Origin: Candidatus Latescibacterota bacterium
GTDB taxonomy: Bacteria; Latescibacterota; UBA2968; UBA8231
NCBI GenBank assembly: GCA_022819745.1
Contig: JAJEGS010000036.1
Location: 124,001 to 188,000 of the forward strand
DNA length: 64,000 bases
Direction of reading: 5' to 3'
Position numbers and translations under genes: made by a program. Positions within the stretch are counted from its first letter, which is position 1, and the number at the start of each line of letters is the position of its first letter. The notes under the pieces were generated by a model. That model was not told the DNA's origin. It did not search any database and saw nothing but the letters and a program-made list of their open reading frames with translations. Of this stretch, positions 33,811 to 42,905 are shown piece after piece.

Positions 33811-35877
33811 ATGCGCTACGTGCTCTTTGCCATTTTGTTGTTGATCGCTCCACGCGGAGTGGTCGCCCTGACGTGGGATTTTGACGACGGCTCCACCCAT
33901 GGCTGGAGCGCTCGGCAAAGCCATATTTCCATTAGCGAACCACTACACAGCGAAATCGTCGATGGCGTCTGGCGCATGGCGCCCGTGCCCGGTCACAGAC
34001 CCACCGTTTCATTGCGCTCGCCATTGATCGGGAAAGACTCGGCCTTGTTCGACCGTCTCATCCTACGGCTGCGCATCATACACCACAGCCCCACCAAGAA
34101 TGGGGAACTCCGGATGCGCTGGTCCAATGCTGAGAACGGAAACCAGGGGACGAGCCTTCTGCAATCCTATCCCATCGAATGGGAAGAAATCACCCTAGAT
34201 CTACGCGCCTTGGCAGCAGACCCAGAGCAGGCGGTCATCTGGCAGGATACCCTCTTTAATTTTTCCCTATACATGATTTTATATCGGGACTCGCAGGACC
34301 TAGAAAATCATCCAAAATTTTTAGAGGTGGACTGGATTCAGCTTACAGGAGCTGAAGAGTTGGCACAGGGGGAATTGTCGCCTGTGGACATCGCGGTGGA
34401 GACAGGGCCACCCGGCACGTTGTTTGCCAAACCCGACTTTTTCCCGCTTGGGAAGAGAATCGGCACCCTAGGCTCTCTGCAAAGATCGCAAGGCGCGGTG
34501 GGCGACGTGGACGGCGATGGCGATGCGGATCTCGTGGTGGCCTGGAACCGCCTCATAGACCGCGAAAGACACCAAGGCTGGACCGTGGCGTCCAACGACG
34601 GGCTAGGCGGCTTTGAGCCTACGCAAGAAGTCACCTTTTCAACCACATCCTTTTCTGACCCCATTCGACGCATGGACCTTCAGGGAAGCGACTTCGACGG
34701 CGATGGCCTCCTAGATCTGGTTGTGTCCATCGCAGGGCGGGCCGGGGTCGTCGAAGTGTGGTACAACTGGGGCGATGGCTTCGATCCCATTCTGCAACTG
34801 CCCGCGGTCAGGCTCGTTGGTTTGGCCGATGGCGACGGCGACGGCGATACGGACCTGTTAGTCTCCGACTCTTGGTCTCAAGTGATTCTGTGGATCAACG
34901 ACGGCTACGACTTTGTCCGCAGCGAAGAATTCGTCCTCGACAGCGAGGAAGGTCACTTGGCCTACCTACCCGTCGGACAACCGCTCGGCGAAGCTGCCAG
35001 CCTGTTGTGGAGCGGTCCCTTCAGTCGGACGCGGAACTCTTGGCAACTGACTCGGCCGTGGGCACCCGTCCAAGAACCGCCGCTCGCTGTCGAGGCTCCG
35101 ATCCGTCCCTCCGCCCTGCACCTGATCGCCGACTTCGATGGCGATGGGACAGTGGACCTACTCGGCTCCCCCGAGCGCATAGAGACGCCCTTTCTTGGTA
35201 GCAACGATTACGGCTTGACTCTGTGGCGGATGGACGCCTCCGGCGGATGGACGCGCCATTCCTTGCTCGACTGGAAGGCGCTCCTGTCGCACACAGCCAC
35301 CGCTAGCGACCTCAACGGCGATGGACTCTTGGATATAGCCATGGTCGCTGGCAACTTGCCCGTCGGTCCGGCACTGGTGGTGTGGCTCGGCCAGCCCAAC
35401 GACATACCCGCCTTCGAAGGCTACTACCCTCTGCTCGGCGAGGGCGGTCAGATCCTCACCGGCGATGTCAACGGCGATGGCGACACCGATCTGGTCGTGC
35501 TGGGAAAGAGCCCCGCAAGCAACAATGGCGGCGTCTTCGTCTTGATCAACCAAGGCACCTCGGCTACCGCTATAGCGACCGAGACAGCCACGCCAACAGC
35601 CTTTGCTTTAGGTGCCAACTATCCCAACCCGTTCAACCCTGCCACGACGATTCCCTTGGCCTTACCCGCCGGAGCCAAGAATGTGACCTTAACTATCTAC
35701 AATGTCCTAGGACAGCCAATGCGCCAAGTGTGGAATGGTCCGCTGCCCGCTGGTGAGCACGAGCTGACGTGGGATGGCCGAGACGCCCAAGGCCGACCCG
35801 CCGCCACTGGGGTCTATGTGTATCGGTTGCAAGTGGACGGGCAGACGCGCACCCGCAAAATGGTTAAACTCGAATAA
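33811..35877 (+). CDS. Secreted VCBS/FG-GAP repeat protein with type A sorting tail, paralogue 3
   Basis: A 688-residue third paralogue, 25 bases after the second, with TCTGGAGG before its ATG. Signal peptide MRYVLFAILLLIAPRGVVA; LTWDFDDGSTHGW domain; blades DVDGDGDADLVV, DFDGDGLLDLVV, DGDGDGDTDLLV, DFDGDGTVDLLG, DVNGDGDTDLVVLG; sorting tail YPNPFNPATTIPL ending RKMVKLE. The first domain is about 15-20 residues shorter than in paralogues 1 and 2. It is followed closely by the five-gene operon, and read-through is likely as no terminator lies between. Confidence 0.85.
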   Translation: MRYVLFAILLLIAPRGVVALTWDFDDGSTHGWSARQSHISISEPLHSEIVDGVWRMAPVPGHRPTVSLRSPLIGKDSALFDRLILRLRIIHHSPTKNGELRMRWSNAENGNQGTSLLQSYPIEWEEITLDLRALAADPEQAVIWQDTLFNFSLYMILYRDSQDLENHPKFLEVDWIQLTGAEELAQGELSPVDIAVETGPPGTLFAKPDFFPLGKRIGTLGSLQRSQGAVGDVDGDGDADLVVAWNRLIDRERHQGWTVASNDGLGGFEPTQEVTFSTTSFSDPIRRMDLQGSDFDGDGLLDLVVSIAGRAGVVEVWYNWGDGFDPILQLPAVRLVGLADGDGDGDTDLLVSDSWSQVILWINDGYDFVRSEEFVLDSEEGHLAYLPVGQPLGEAASLLWSGPFSRTRNSWQLTRPWAPVQEPPLAVEAPIRPSALHLIADFDGDGTVDLLGSPERIETPFLGSNDYGLTLWRMDASGGWTRHSLLDWKALLSHTATASDLNGDGLLDIAMVAGNLPVGPALVVWLGQPNDIPAFEGYYPLLGEGGQILTGDVNGDGDTDLVVLGKSPASNNGGVFVLINQGTSATAIATETATPTAFALGANYPNPFNPATTIPLALPAGAKNVTLTIYNVLGQPMRQVWNGPLPAGEHELTWDGRDAQGRPAATGVYVYRLQVDGQTRTRKMVKLE

Positions 35878-35903
35878 GCGAGCCGAGCAAATTGAATAAA
35901 GTC

Positions 35904-37694
35904 ATGCACTACACCCTGTTAATCGGCCTCCTCTGCAGCGCCACTTCTGCGCTGGCCGTTGACTCCCTCGACGTGGGCCAAGACGGTCGCCTAGGCCGCT
36001 GGGACAGCATTGTCGAAGAGGCTCAGTTCTTAGGGGTAGCGCGCGATTCCATCTGGATGTGGCCGGCAGAAGTCGGCGAAAACCTGTCGCTGCGCTTGGC
36101 CGAGCGCGGAGGCACGGCAGTGGGGGTGGTGACAGACCTCGATGGAACCTTCCGCGTGCCCATCGGCGCTCTGCTATACGACGGCAATGCCTCTACGGCC
36201 TTCGATCCAGATCAGTTTGACGATATCAACCGCAGTACGCCCGTCGAGATTGACCTCGGTGCCGTCTTCCGCGTCGATCGCGTCCGCCTCTTCCCGCGCC
36301 TTGACCGCCAGAACAGACGCCGCTTCCTCCAGGTTTTTCGCCTCTACACTAAGGCCGAAAGCCAAGCGGAGTACGACTCGGCTATCAGCTTTTTCCCCTC
36401 CACCCCCAACGTCGAGCCTGTGGTGGAAAAGCGCATCGATAGCCGCGACGTGCGCTATGTACTCATAGAGCCTAGCACGGAGCGCGAGTGGGAATTGGCG
36501 GAAGTGGAAATCTACGGCGCGGCCAACGCACCCTTGGGCACTTATGTCTCTAGGCCGATCAGGGCGCGCTATAACAACATCGTCTGGGGCAAGGTGCGCT
36601 ACGAGGGCGGCTCCATAGAAAACGCCCCTGCCGTGGTGCAGACGCGCACCGGCCCCGATCGCTATCCCGAGCTCTATTTCAGCATAGACCTTCAAGCGGA
36701 GGACGGGCTGCAGCGGGTGAGCAGAGAGGATTACCAAGCATTGCCCGCCGATGAACAGGGGCCGGTCAAACCCAACCCGACGTGGAGTAGCTGGCAGACG
36801 GTCAGCGGCGGTCTGGTGCGCTCGCCGGGGTTGCGCCGCTTCTTGCAGTTCAAGGTGCGCCTGACCTCGCCGGGAGCCGTGCTCAGGCGGCTGGTCTTCG
36901 AAATTGCGCGGCCGCCGCTGGTCAGCAGCCTGCTGGCCGAGATCAGCCCCGGCGTCGTGCAGCCGGGCGTTGAGACGCGCTTTACTTTGTCTATGGAAGT
37001 GCGCCTGCGCCCCGACAAAGGCCCGGATCCACGAGCTACGGGCTTCCGCTTCCTGCAGGTGCGCACGGCCGCGCAGGTAGCGGAAATCGAGCGGATACTC
37101 GTCGATGACGAAGAGGTTTCCTTTTCCGCCACCTACGAGTTAGGCGAGGGCTTCGACGTCAACTTGTGGCGGCACATCGAGCAGACGGGGACCTTTGTGC
37201 AGATCGTCTTTCGCGGCACTGTGTTCCGCGACTACACGCGCTTTGAGGTGCGGGCATTCGATCGCCGGGACGCCGATGGCCAGCTCGAAGAGGCGTACCA
37301 AGCGGCTGATGAGCGCGATGTGGATCCCTCGCTAGCAGGGACCAATCTGGTCGTGCGCTTCGCGGACGGCAGCGTGCCGCTGGTGGCGCAGTTGGCGGGG
37401 ACCCGGTTGTTTACGCCCAACGGCGATGGGGCCAACGACGCCTTCGCACTGCGTTATGCGCTGTTGAAGCTCGTTACTGAGGCGGCGGTGACTCTGGAGC
37501 TGTATGACTTGGCCGGTCGCCGGGTGCGACGAGCCTATGAGGGAATGGACAACAACGGGGCTTATGCGCTGGAGTGGGATGGGACGGATGATCGGGGTTT
37601 ATTGGTGCCACCGGGGCTGTATCTGTACGAGTTGCGCGTAGAAGCCGACGAGGGGTCGGAGCGTCGCTGGGGCTCGGTGGGAGTGGTGTACTGA
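35904..37694 (+). CDS. Five-gene operon, protein A: discoidin-like surface protein with FTPNGDG tail
   Basis: A 596-residue exported protein (signal peptide MHYTLLIGLLCSATSALA). The N-terminal half holds a discoidin/F5-8C-like domain: YDGNASTAFDPD, VEIDLGAVFRVDRVRLFP and EWELAEVEIYGAAN (about residues 90-215). A middle beta domain has TWSSWQTVSGG and RRFLQFKVRL. The last 95 residues start LFTPNGDGANDAF and include YDLAGRRVRRA and a closing VGVVY, matching type B type-IX sorting or FlgD-like Ig domains. Paralogous to proteins B and D. TTG at 35892 is an alternative start; ATG is preferred by analogy with the MHY start at 31683. Function unknown. Confidence 0.75.
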   Translation: MHYTLLIGLLCSATSALAVDSLDVGQDGRLGRWDSIVEEAQFLGVARDSIWMWPAEVGENLSLRLAERGGTAVGVVTDLDGTFRVPIGALLYDGNASTAFDPDQFDDINRSTPVEIDLGAVFRVDRVRLFPRLDRQNRRRFLQVFRLYTKAESQAEYDSAISFFPSTPNVEPVVEKRIDSRDVRYVLIEPSTEREWELAEVEIYGAANAPLGTYVSRPIRARYNNIVWGKVRYEGGSIENAPAVVQTRTGPDRYPELYFSIDLQAEDGLQRVSREDYQALPADEQGPVKPNPTWSSWQTVSGGLVRSPGLRRFLQFKVRLTSPGAVLRRLVFEIARPPLVSSLLAEISPGVVQPGVETRFTLSMEVRLRPDKGPDPRATGFRFLQVRTAAQVAEIERILVDDEEVSFSATYELGEGFDVNLWRHIEQTGTFVQIVFRGTVFRDYTRFEVRAFDRRDADGQLEEAYQAADERDVDPSLAGTNLVVRFADGSVPLVAQLAGTRLFTPNGDGANDAFALRYALLKLVTEAAVTLELYDLAGRRVRRAYEGMDNNGAYALEWDGTDDRGLLVPPGLYLYELRVEADEGSERRWGSVGVVY

Positions 37695-37695
37695 G

Positions 37696-40245
37696 ATGAA
37701 TAGACTGTTTCCTAGCTGGACTGACGGCGTGAATCCAAGGGCGTTTATCGGGCGGGCCTGGCCGGTAGTACTCTGTCTATTGTTGACGCATTCCCCCACT
37801 CTCACCGCGCAGACCGGCTACCGGCTGACGCGCAACGAGGTCGTCGTCGATCAAGCGGCGCACTGGGCCGCCTGGGAGGCACCGGCGGGGACGCACGTAG
37901 TTGCGGCGGAAGGGGTGGTATTGCCCCGCTTCCTGCGCCGCGACATCAACGCCGCGCTCAACGCCGCGGAGTTCGAGACCGCGCAGGCCAATGAAGACAC
38001 ATTAGTGGGGGGGATCTACAGGGCGGGCAGCAACCCCGTGCAGGCCCCGCTCATAATAGACGGGGACCAAGCCACCTACTGGGAGCCCGATCCGGCCGAC
38101 CCACTGAGAGACTGGTTTTTAGACGTGGAACTGGGGCGAACGGTGATCGCCAAAAGGGTGGTCGTGCGCTTCGCCGAGGATGGCGATCCCTTCCTCAAAT
38201 TCAGGGTGCTGCTCTCGGACGGGCGGGGATATCCAGATCGGCCGCTAAAGTTCTTCCGCGTCGGGCAGGTGACGTTCCCCAACAAGACGGAGCGGGAGTT
38301 CAGCTTTGAGGTCCGTCCTCAGCGCCCCTTGCCCGCTGGCGTCGAGGGAGAAGTGGCGCAGATCGTGCGCTTTCAGGCGTTGGCTTCGGACAGTACGCGG
38401 GGCGCGGAAGTAGATGGGGCCACCTACGAGGCGCTGGCACCCGAATACCAAGGAACGGTCGAGTACTTCCGCCAGACGGTCATCGGTCGCCAAATCCTAA
38501 TCGACGAGCAGACGCATCGGGATTTGCCCGCAGAAGAGCGGGGCCAAGTGCGCTATTTTCGCCGCGAGCGGCCGCGCTTGGCCGAGCTGGAGGTCTATAC
38601 CATAGGGGACAATGTCGTCAATCTGACCCAGCGGATCCGCAACCGCGACGTGTCCATCTTCGACAATCTCCTGCTCTCGCTGGTGACCGATGGCTTCTTC
38701 CGCTCCTTCTTCCCCTTGCGGGTTTACGACCGAGTGCGCGATCGCAACCAGCTTTTGGTTGACCTAGGAGCCCGGTTCTGGCTGGACCGGGTGCGCCTAG
38801 TCAGCGCCGAGGGGCCTTTAAGCGCCTATCAGCTCCGGATCTCGGATGGCCGTTTCGACCCCGATGGCTCGCTGTTGTGGGAGGCGTTGGAGGAGCGGCA
38901 GAATCGGGAGTCCTTTCTCCAGCTAGAAGAGCAGTTCCCCTTGCGCGAGGTGCGCTATTTGGAACTGAGACGGCTGGAATTGGTGGGAAGGACGAGCGAG
39001 GAGGGCAACTTGAGCGAAATCCAAGCGTATGGCGAAGGCTACGTGTCCGAAGTCGAGCTCGAATCGCCCATTATCCGCCTAGGCCGCTCGCGGATCCTCT
39101 CTACGGTGGAATGGGACGGAGATCAGCCCCCAGGCACTCAGCTAGAGATCCGCACTCGCAGCGGGGACGACATAATTGAAGAGCGGCATTACTTCGACGC
39201 GGTGGGGCAAGAGATCCGCAAGGAAGAGTGGGAGTCCATCCGCTACGAGCAAAACCGCGGCGAGGTGGTAGTCGAGGAAATACCGGGGCCGGGATGGAGC
39301 AATTGGAGCGCGATTTATCTAACGTCGGGGGAGCCATTCAAATCGCCCAGCCCCCGGCGCTTCGCCCAAGCACAACTCCGGCTTTTGACCCAAGAACCGT
39401 TGCGCACGGCGAGGATGCGGAGCTTGCGGCTCAAGTTGGCACCGCCATTGGTGGACCAGACCTTTGCCGAAGTGTGGCCGATAGATGGAGTGGAGCCGGG
39501 GGCAGATCAGCTATTCTCCATGTACATCCGCTCGGTTTTTAGCCCCGGCAACTCCGGCTTCGACCGGATCCGCCTGCACTCGTCGTCCTCGGTGCCGATT
39601 GAGCTCGTCTCGTTCCGGGAGGGCACCGAGGCGCAGTTGCGCGCCGGCACGGGGCGGGAGCTATGGCCGGGTCCGCTGGAGCTAGCGCGGCTGGAGGACG
39701 GGTCGGTGGAATTGGCTTTTCCCGCGCCGGTCACCGGGGGGCGGTCGCTGTACGAGGCGCGTTTCCGCACGCGAGTGTTTTTGAGTGGCACCACCTTTGG
39801 TGCCGAATTGAAACGCGCGACTCGGCCCGAGATCGTCCAAGCGGTAAGCGAGGGCGACGCCGGGTCGCTAGCGGCGAGCCAGTCGCTAGTGGTGGTGGCC
39901 GATGTGGAAAACTTCCCGCTGTTGGACCAGGTGCGCTTGGTGCCCCGGGTATTCACCCCCAACGGCGACGGCATAAACGACCAAACTGAGATCCGCTTTA
40001 CCATCTACCGCCTCATCCGGGCAAAGCAGATTGAGGTCGGGATCTACGACCTGTCCGGCCGGAAGGTGCGCGAGCTTTCGCTGCACCGGGAAAACCCCAG
40101 CGGCGATCACTCGGTGGTTTGGGATGGTCGCGACGACGCAGGAGTAATGGTGCGGCCGGGAACCTATCTGGCACGCGTCGGTTTTGCCGCGGATGTGGGT
40201 GCGGGAAAAACCCAGGCTGCGAGCTTGGTGGGGGTGGTCTATTGA
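37696..40245 (+). CDS. Five-gene operon, protein B: discoidin-like surface protein with FTPNGDG tail
   Basis: The largest of the three discoidin-like paralogues (849 residues). A signal segment (residues 20-39) is followed by IIDGDQATYWEPDP and WFLDVELGRTVIAKRVVVRF, a discoidin-type domain. A second similar block has LLVDLGARFWLDRVRLV, then YLELRRLELVG and LSEIQAYGEGY. The middle domain has WSNWSAIYLTSGE and RRFAQAQLRL, aligned with protein A. The tail begins VFTPNGDGINDQTE with YDLSGRKVREL and ends SLVGVVY. It starts one base after gene A and its stop overlaps the start of gene C (TTGA). A ligand-binding surface subunit is the likely role; nothing more can be said. Confidence 0.75.
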   Translation: MNRLFPSWTDGVNPRAFIGRAWPVVLCLLLTHSPTLTAQTGYRLTRNEVVVDQAAHWAAWEAPAGTHVVAAEGVVLPRFLRRDINAALNAAEFETAQANEDTLVGGIYRAGSNPVQAPLIIDGDQATYWEPDPADPLRDWFLDVELGRTVIAKRVVVRFAEDGDPFLKFRVLLSDGRGYPDRPLKFFRVGQVTFPNKTEREFSFEVRPQRPLPAGVEGEVAQIVRFQALASDSTRGAEVDGATYEALAPEYQGTVEYFRQTVIGRQILIDEQTHRDLPAEERGQVRYFRRERPRLAELEVYTIGDNVVNLTQRIRNRDVSIFDNLLLSLVTDGFFRSFFPLRVYDRVRDRNQLLVDLGARFWLDRVRLVSAEGPLSAYQLRISDGRFDPDGSLLWEALEERQNRESFLQLEEQFPLREVRYLELRRLELVGRTSEEGNLSEIQAYGEGYVSEVELESPIIRLGRSRILSTVEWDGDQPPGTQLEIRTRSGDDIIEERHYFDAVGQEIRKEEWESIRYEQNRGEVVVEEIPGPGWSNWSAIYLTSGEPFKSPSPRRFAQAQLRLLTQEPLRTARMRSLRLKLAPPLVDQTFAEVWPIDGVEPGADQLFSMYIRSVFSPGNSGFDRIRLHSSSSVPIELVSFREGTEAQLRAGTGRELWPGPLELARLEDGSVELAFPAPVTGGRSLYEARFRTRVFLSGTTFGAELKRATRPEIVQAVSEGDAGSLAASQSLVVVADVENFPLLDQVRLVPRVFTPNGDGINDQTEIRFTIYRLIRAKQIEVGIYDLSGRKVRELSLHRENPSGDHSVVWDGRDDAGVMVRPGTYLARVGFAADVGAGKTQAASLVGVVY

Positions 40246-42905
40246 CTAGGCGAATAACAGTTTGGTCGGCGGGCGTTTTGGCCTGCTGCGCGTTGCGCGC
40301 GCCAGCGGTTGAATCGCAAAGTGCGGACGCCAGCGGGTGGGGGTTGCAGGGCCTGTCGGCGAGCGAGCGAGCAGTGCCGCACCTCAAGCTGGAATACGTC
40401 ACGCCGCGAATGCACCGCTGGTACGCGCCTCGGCATCTGGCCGAAAGCTATACGCGACCCTGGTACGACGCCGGCACCTCCTACGCGCGAGAATACTACC
40501 GGGACTACTTAGAACCTGGCCTAGAGGGCCAAGTGTGGTACGACACCTTCGGCCACCGCTTGGGGCACGGCTGGTTGGTCTATACTTGGCAACAGGAGCA
40601 AGCCAAGCGCCAAGGTAGCCTGATCCGCAAAGGCGTCTACGAGACCTTCTTCGATAGGCTGGTGATCGCCTCAGACGAAAGCAAGGGAGCCAGTGCGCGT
40701 TTGATGGTGGGCAACGAGATCTTCACCGCCTTCACGCCCTTGACCTTCAACAAGACCGCCTTCAATGGACTCCGCCTCGACTGGGCCAACGACTACCTCG
40801 TGGGAAGCCTGCTGCTGTCGCGGCCGAGCCAGCCGGACAACGGCCCCCGCACCGATACCACGCACCTGTTGGGGGGCCACGCCGAGTTCAAGGCCGGCGA
40901 CGCGGCGCTCCTCGGCGTTACGTATATCAACGCCCACAACGCGCAAAGCCAAGTGAAAATTACGTACGGCAACCCCCTGTACGGAACGCTGACCACCGGC
41001 CAGAACAAGCCGCTGAGCAAACTGTGGGTGCGGTTCAGGGATGATTCGCCGGCCGACGAGGTGAGTGGCACGTCGCTGTTCAGGTACGACATCGTGCTGG
41101 AAGACACCAGCGGCACCCAAGTGCGCGGGCGGGAAATCGGCTTTTTGCCGCGCATCGAAGGGGGCCGAACGCGAGCCGGGGCGCTGGTGGCCGACGGTTC
41201 GGAGACGATCCTGCTCGAATACGATTTGGCCGCCCTCGACCACCAAGGGTTGCGCTCGGCCACCTTGCGCCGGGCCGCAGTCGAACTGGTGGTTGCCGAC
41301 GACTACCGGGTCGAGATGGCCTCGAACTTGCAGACCGACGGAGAGCGATTCGACCCGCAGATCGTGTTTCTCCCTTTCGCGCGCTCGCCGGGCAACGTTC
41401 AAGACAACAGCAACAGCCAAGTGCTGCGCCTAGACTACGGATTGCCCACCGCCAACGAACTGCTGGGGATCAATTGGGCCTTGGTCGAGTGGCATGGGAT
41501 CTCATTCCAAGGCGAGGCCGTGGTCAACCGACAGCACGGCATGTACCCCAGCCCAGACCCCAAGAACCTGCACCACTTCGTTAAAAGCGCCCACGCCGCG
41601 TACGCCGAAGTGGCCTACAAACGCTATCCCTATGATTTTGCCGGGGAGTTGTTCTCGCTGGCCGACGGCTATTCGACCAACTACTGGCTCGTGCAGGGCA
41701 ACGGCGATATCCATTATCAAGCGCCGACCCCCCAACTCTACGAATTCGTCGATGACGACGACGACTACAACGGCATCCCAGAATGGGAACGGCCCTTCCA
41801 GAATTACTCGCCGAGGGCCTTTCCCGGCTACGACGAGAACCGCGATTTCGTCTATGACTACAACCAGAACCGCAATCTCATACCCGATTACGAGGAACCT
41901 TTCCTGCGGTTCCGCTCGGACCGGCCGCAGTATCTCTTCGGCCTCGATCTCAACCATAATGGCGTGATCGACCGCTTCGAGAACGACCTCTTGCCCGACT
42001 ATCCCTACAAGCGCGACCATCGCGGTTTCAATCTGTACGCACGCGGGTATCTAGGCCCGGATGCGAATTTGGCGCTGGGACACCAGCGGATGCGGCTGAT
42101 TTCCGGGGATGGTCGGACCCATGCGGTGTACGCGCTGGCGGTGGTGCGCTGGAGACTAAGGGGTGGGCAACTGCGGTTTTTCGATTTCGCGGCGCGCGTC
42201 AGGGACGACATTCCGGACGACTTGGAGCAATGGGTGCAGCCGGTGGGCGCCGTGGGGCGGATGCAGACTGTTGTGGACCGACGGCCGGGGAACGACGCTT
42301 GGCGCAACACCTTGTACGCCGACTGGGAGCAGGCTTTTAGCTGGGGTCTGCGCCATATGCACCGCTTCAAGTGGGAGGGCTGGTGGCAGCGCAGGGATAG
42401 GGAAGCACTCCGCAGCAGCGAAGGGCGCGCTAGCTCGGGTTTTCTCGGCGTGATCAACAAAGCCGAGTGGACGATGCCTTTGGGGCTGGGCCGGCTGGAG
42501 CCACGGTGGAAGAGCGAGTACCGCCGCGACCGGCCCTTCCACAGCCGTGCGCCCGTGGCGGAGAGCCTAGAGCAGACCTTGTTCCTGCTGTGGGTGCAGC
42601 CGATCCTAGCCGAACAGGTCTCAGTCAGCTACTATGCCCGGCACGGTCGCCAGATTTTCGACACCCAACTCCAGTTCGGGTTGGAGTGGAGTCGATTCTG
42701 GATGCTGGAAGGCAGGCACCCAGAGGTGGCGGAGGACTTCATGGGCCGGACGCTAGTCGTCCAGCTAACAAACAGAGTGGGCTATCTCGGCTATCAGGTG
42801 GTAACGCGGGTGGGAGCGCAGTGGCTGTGGCGCGATTTCGACCACAGCGAAGCCCTGCGGTCCAGCATGCTTTTCATGAATATCAACGCGGGGTTGAAGC
42901 TATGA
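40242..42905 (+). CDS. Five-gene operon, protein C: large secreted protein with EF-hand loop, probable outer-membrane beta-barrel
   Basis: An 887-residue exported protein, paralogous to protein E. TTG overlaps the upstream stop; the frame is open earlier, but the signal segment (VWSAGVLACCALRAPAVES) starts here. Conserved blocks: RWYAPRHLAESYTRPW, YDTFGHRLGHGW, ITYGNPL, RLDYGLPTANELLG, YEFVDDDDDYNGIPEWE, then an EF-hand loop DLNHNGVIDRFE. The last 260 residues have amphipathic strands and close with INAGLKL, suggesting a barrel. Alternating Asp-rich segments imply calcium. No family recognised. Confidence 0.7.
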   Translation: MTRRITVWSAGVLACCALRAPAVESQSADASGWGLQGLSASERAVPHLKLEYVTPRMHRWYAPRHLAESYTRPWYDAGTSYAREYYRDYLEPGLEGQVWYDTFGHRLGHGWLVYTWQQEQAKRQGSLIRKGVYETFFDRLVIASDESKGASARLMVGNEIFTAFTPLTFNKTAFNGLRLDWANDYLVGSLLLSRPSQPDNGPRTDTTHLLGGHAEFKAGDAALLGVTYINAHNAQSQVKITYGNPLYGTLTTGQNKPLSKLWVRFRDDSPADEVSGTSLFRYDIVLEDTSGTQVRGREIGFLPRIEGGRTRAGALVADGSETILLEYDLAALDHQGLRSATLRRAAVELVVADDYRVEMASNLQTDGERFDPQIVFLPFARSPGNVQDNSNSQVLRLDYGLPTANELLGINWALVEWHGISFQGEAVVNRQHGMYPSPDPKNLHHFVKSAHAAYAEVAYKRYPYDFAGELFSLADGYSTNYWLVQGNGDIHYQAPTPQLYEFVDDDDDYNGIPEWERPFQNYSPRAFPGYDENRDFVYDYNQNRNLIPDYEEPFLRFRSDRPQYLFGLDLNHNGVIDRFENDLLPDYPYKRDHRGFNLYARGYLGPDANLALGHQRMRLISGDGRTHAVYALAVVRWRLRGGQLRFFDFAARVRDDIPDDLEQWVQPVGAVGRMQTVVDRRPGNDAWRNTLYADWEQAFSWGLRHMHRFKWEGWWQRRDREALRSSEGRASSGFLGVINKAEWTMPLGLGRLEPRWKSEYRRDRPFHSRAPVAESLEQTLFLLWVQPILAEQVSVSYYARHGRQIFDTQLQFGLEWSRFWMLEGRHPEVAEDFMGRTLVVQLTNRVGYLGYQVVTRVGAQWLWRDFDHSEALRSSMLFMNINAGLKL

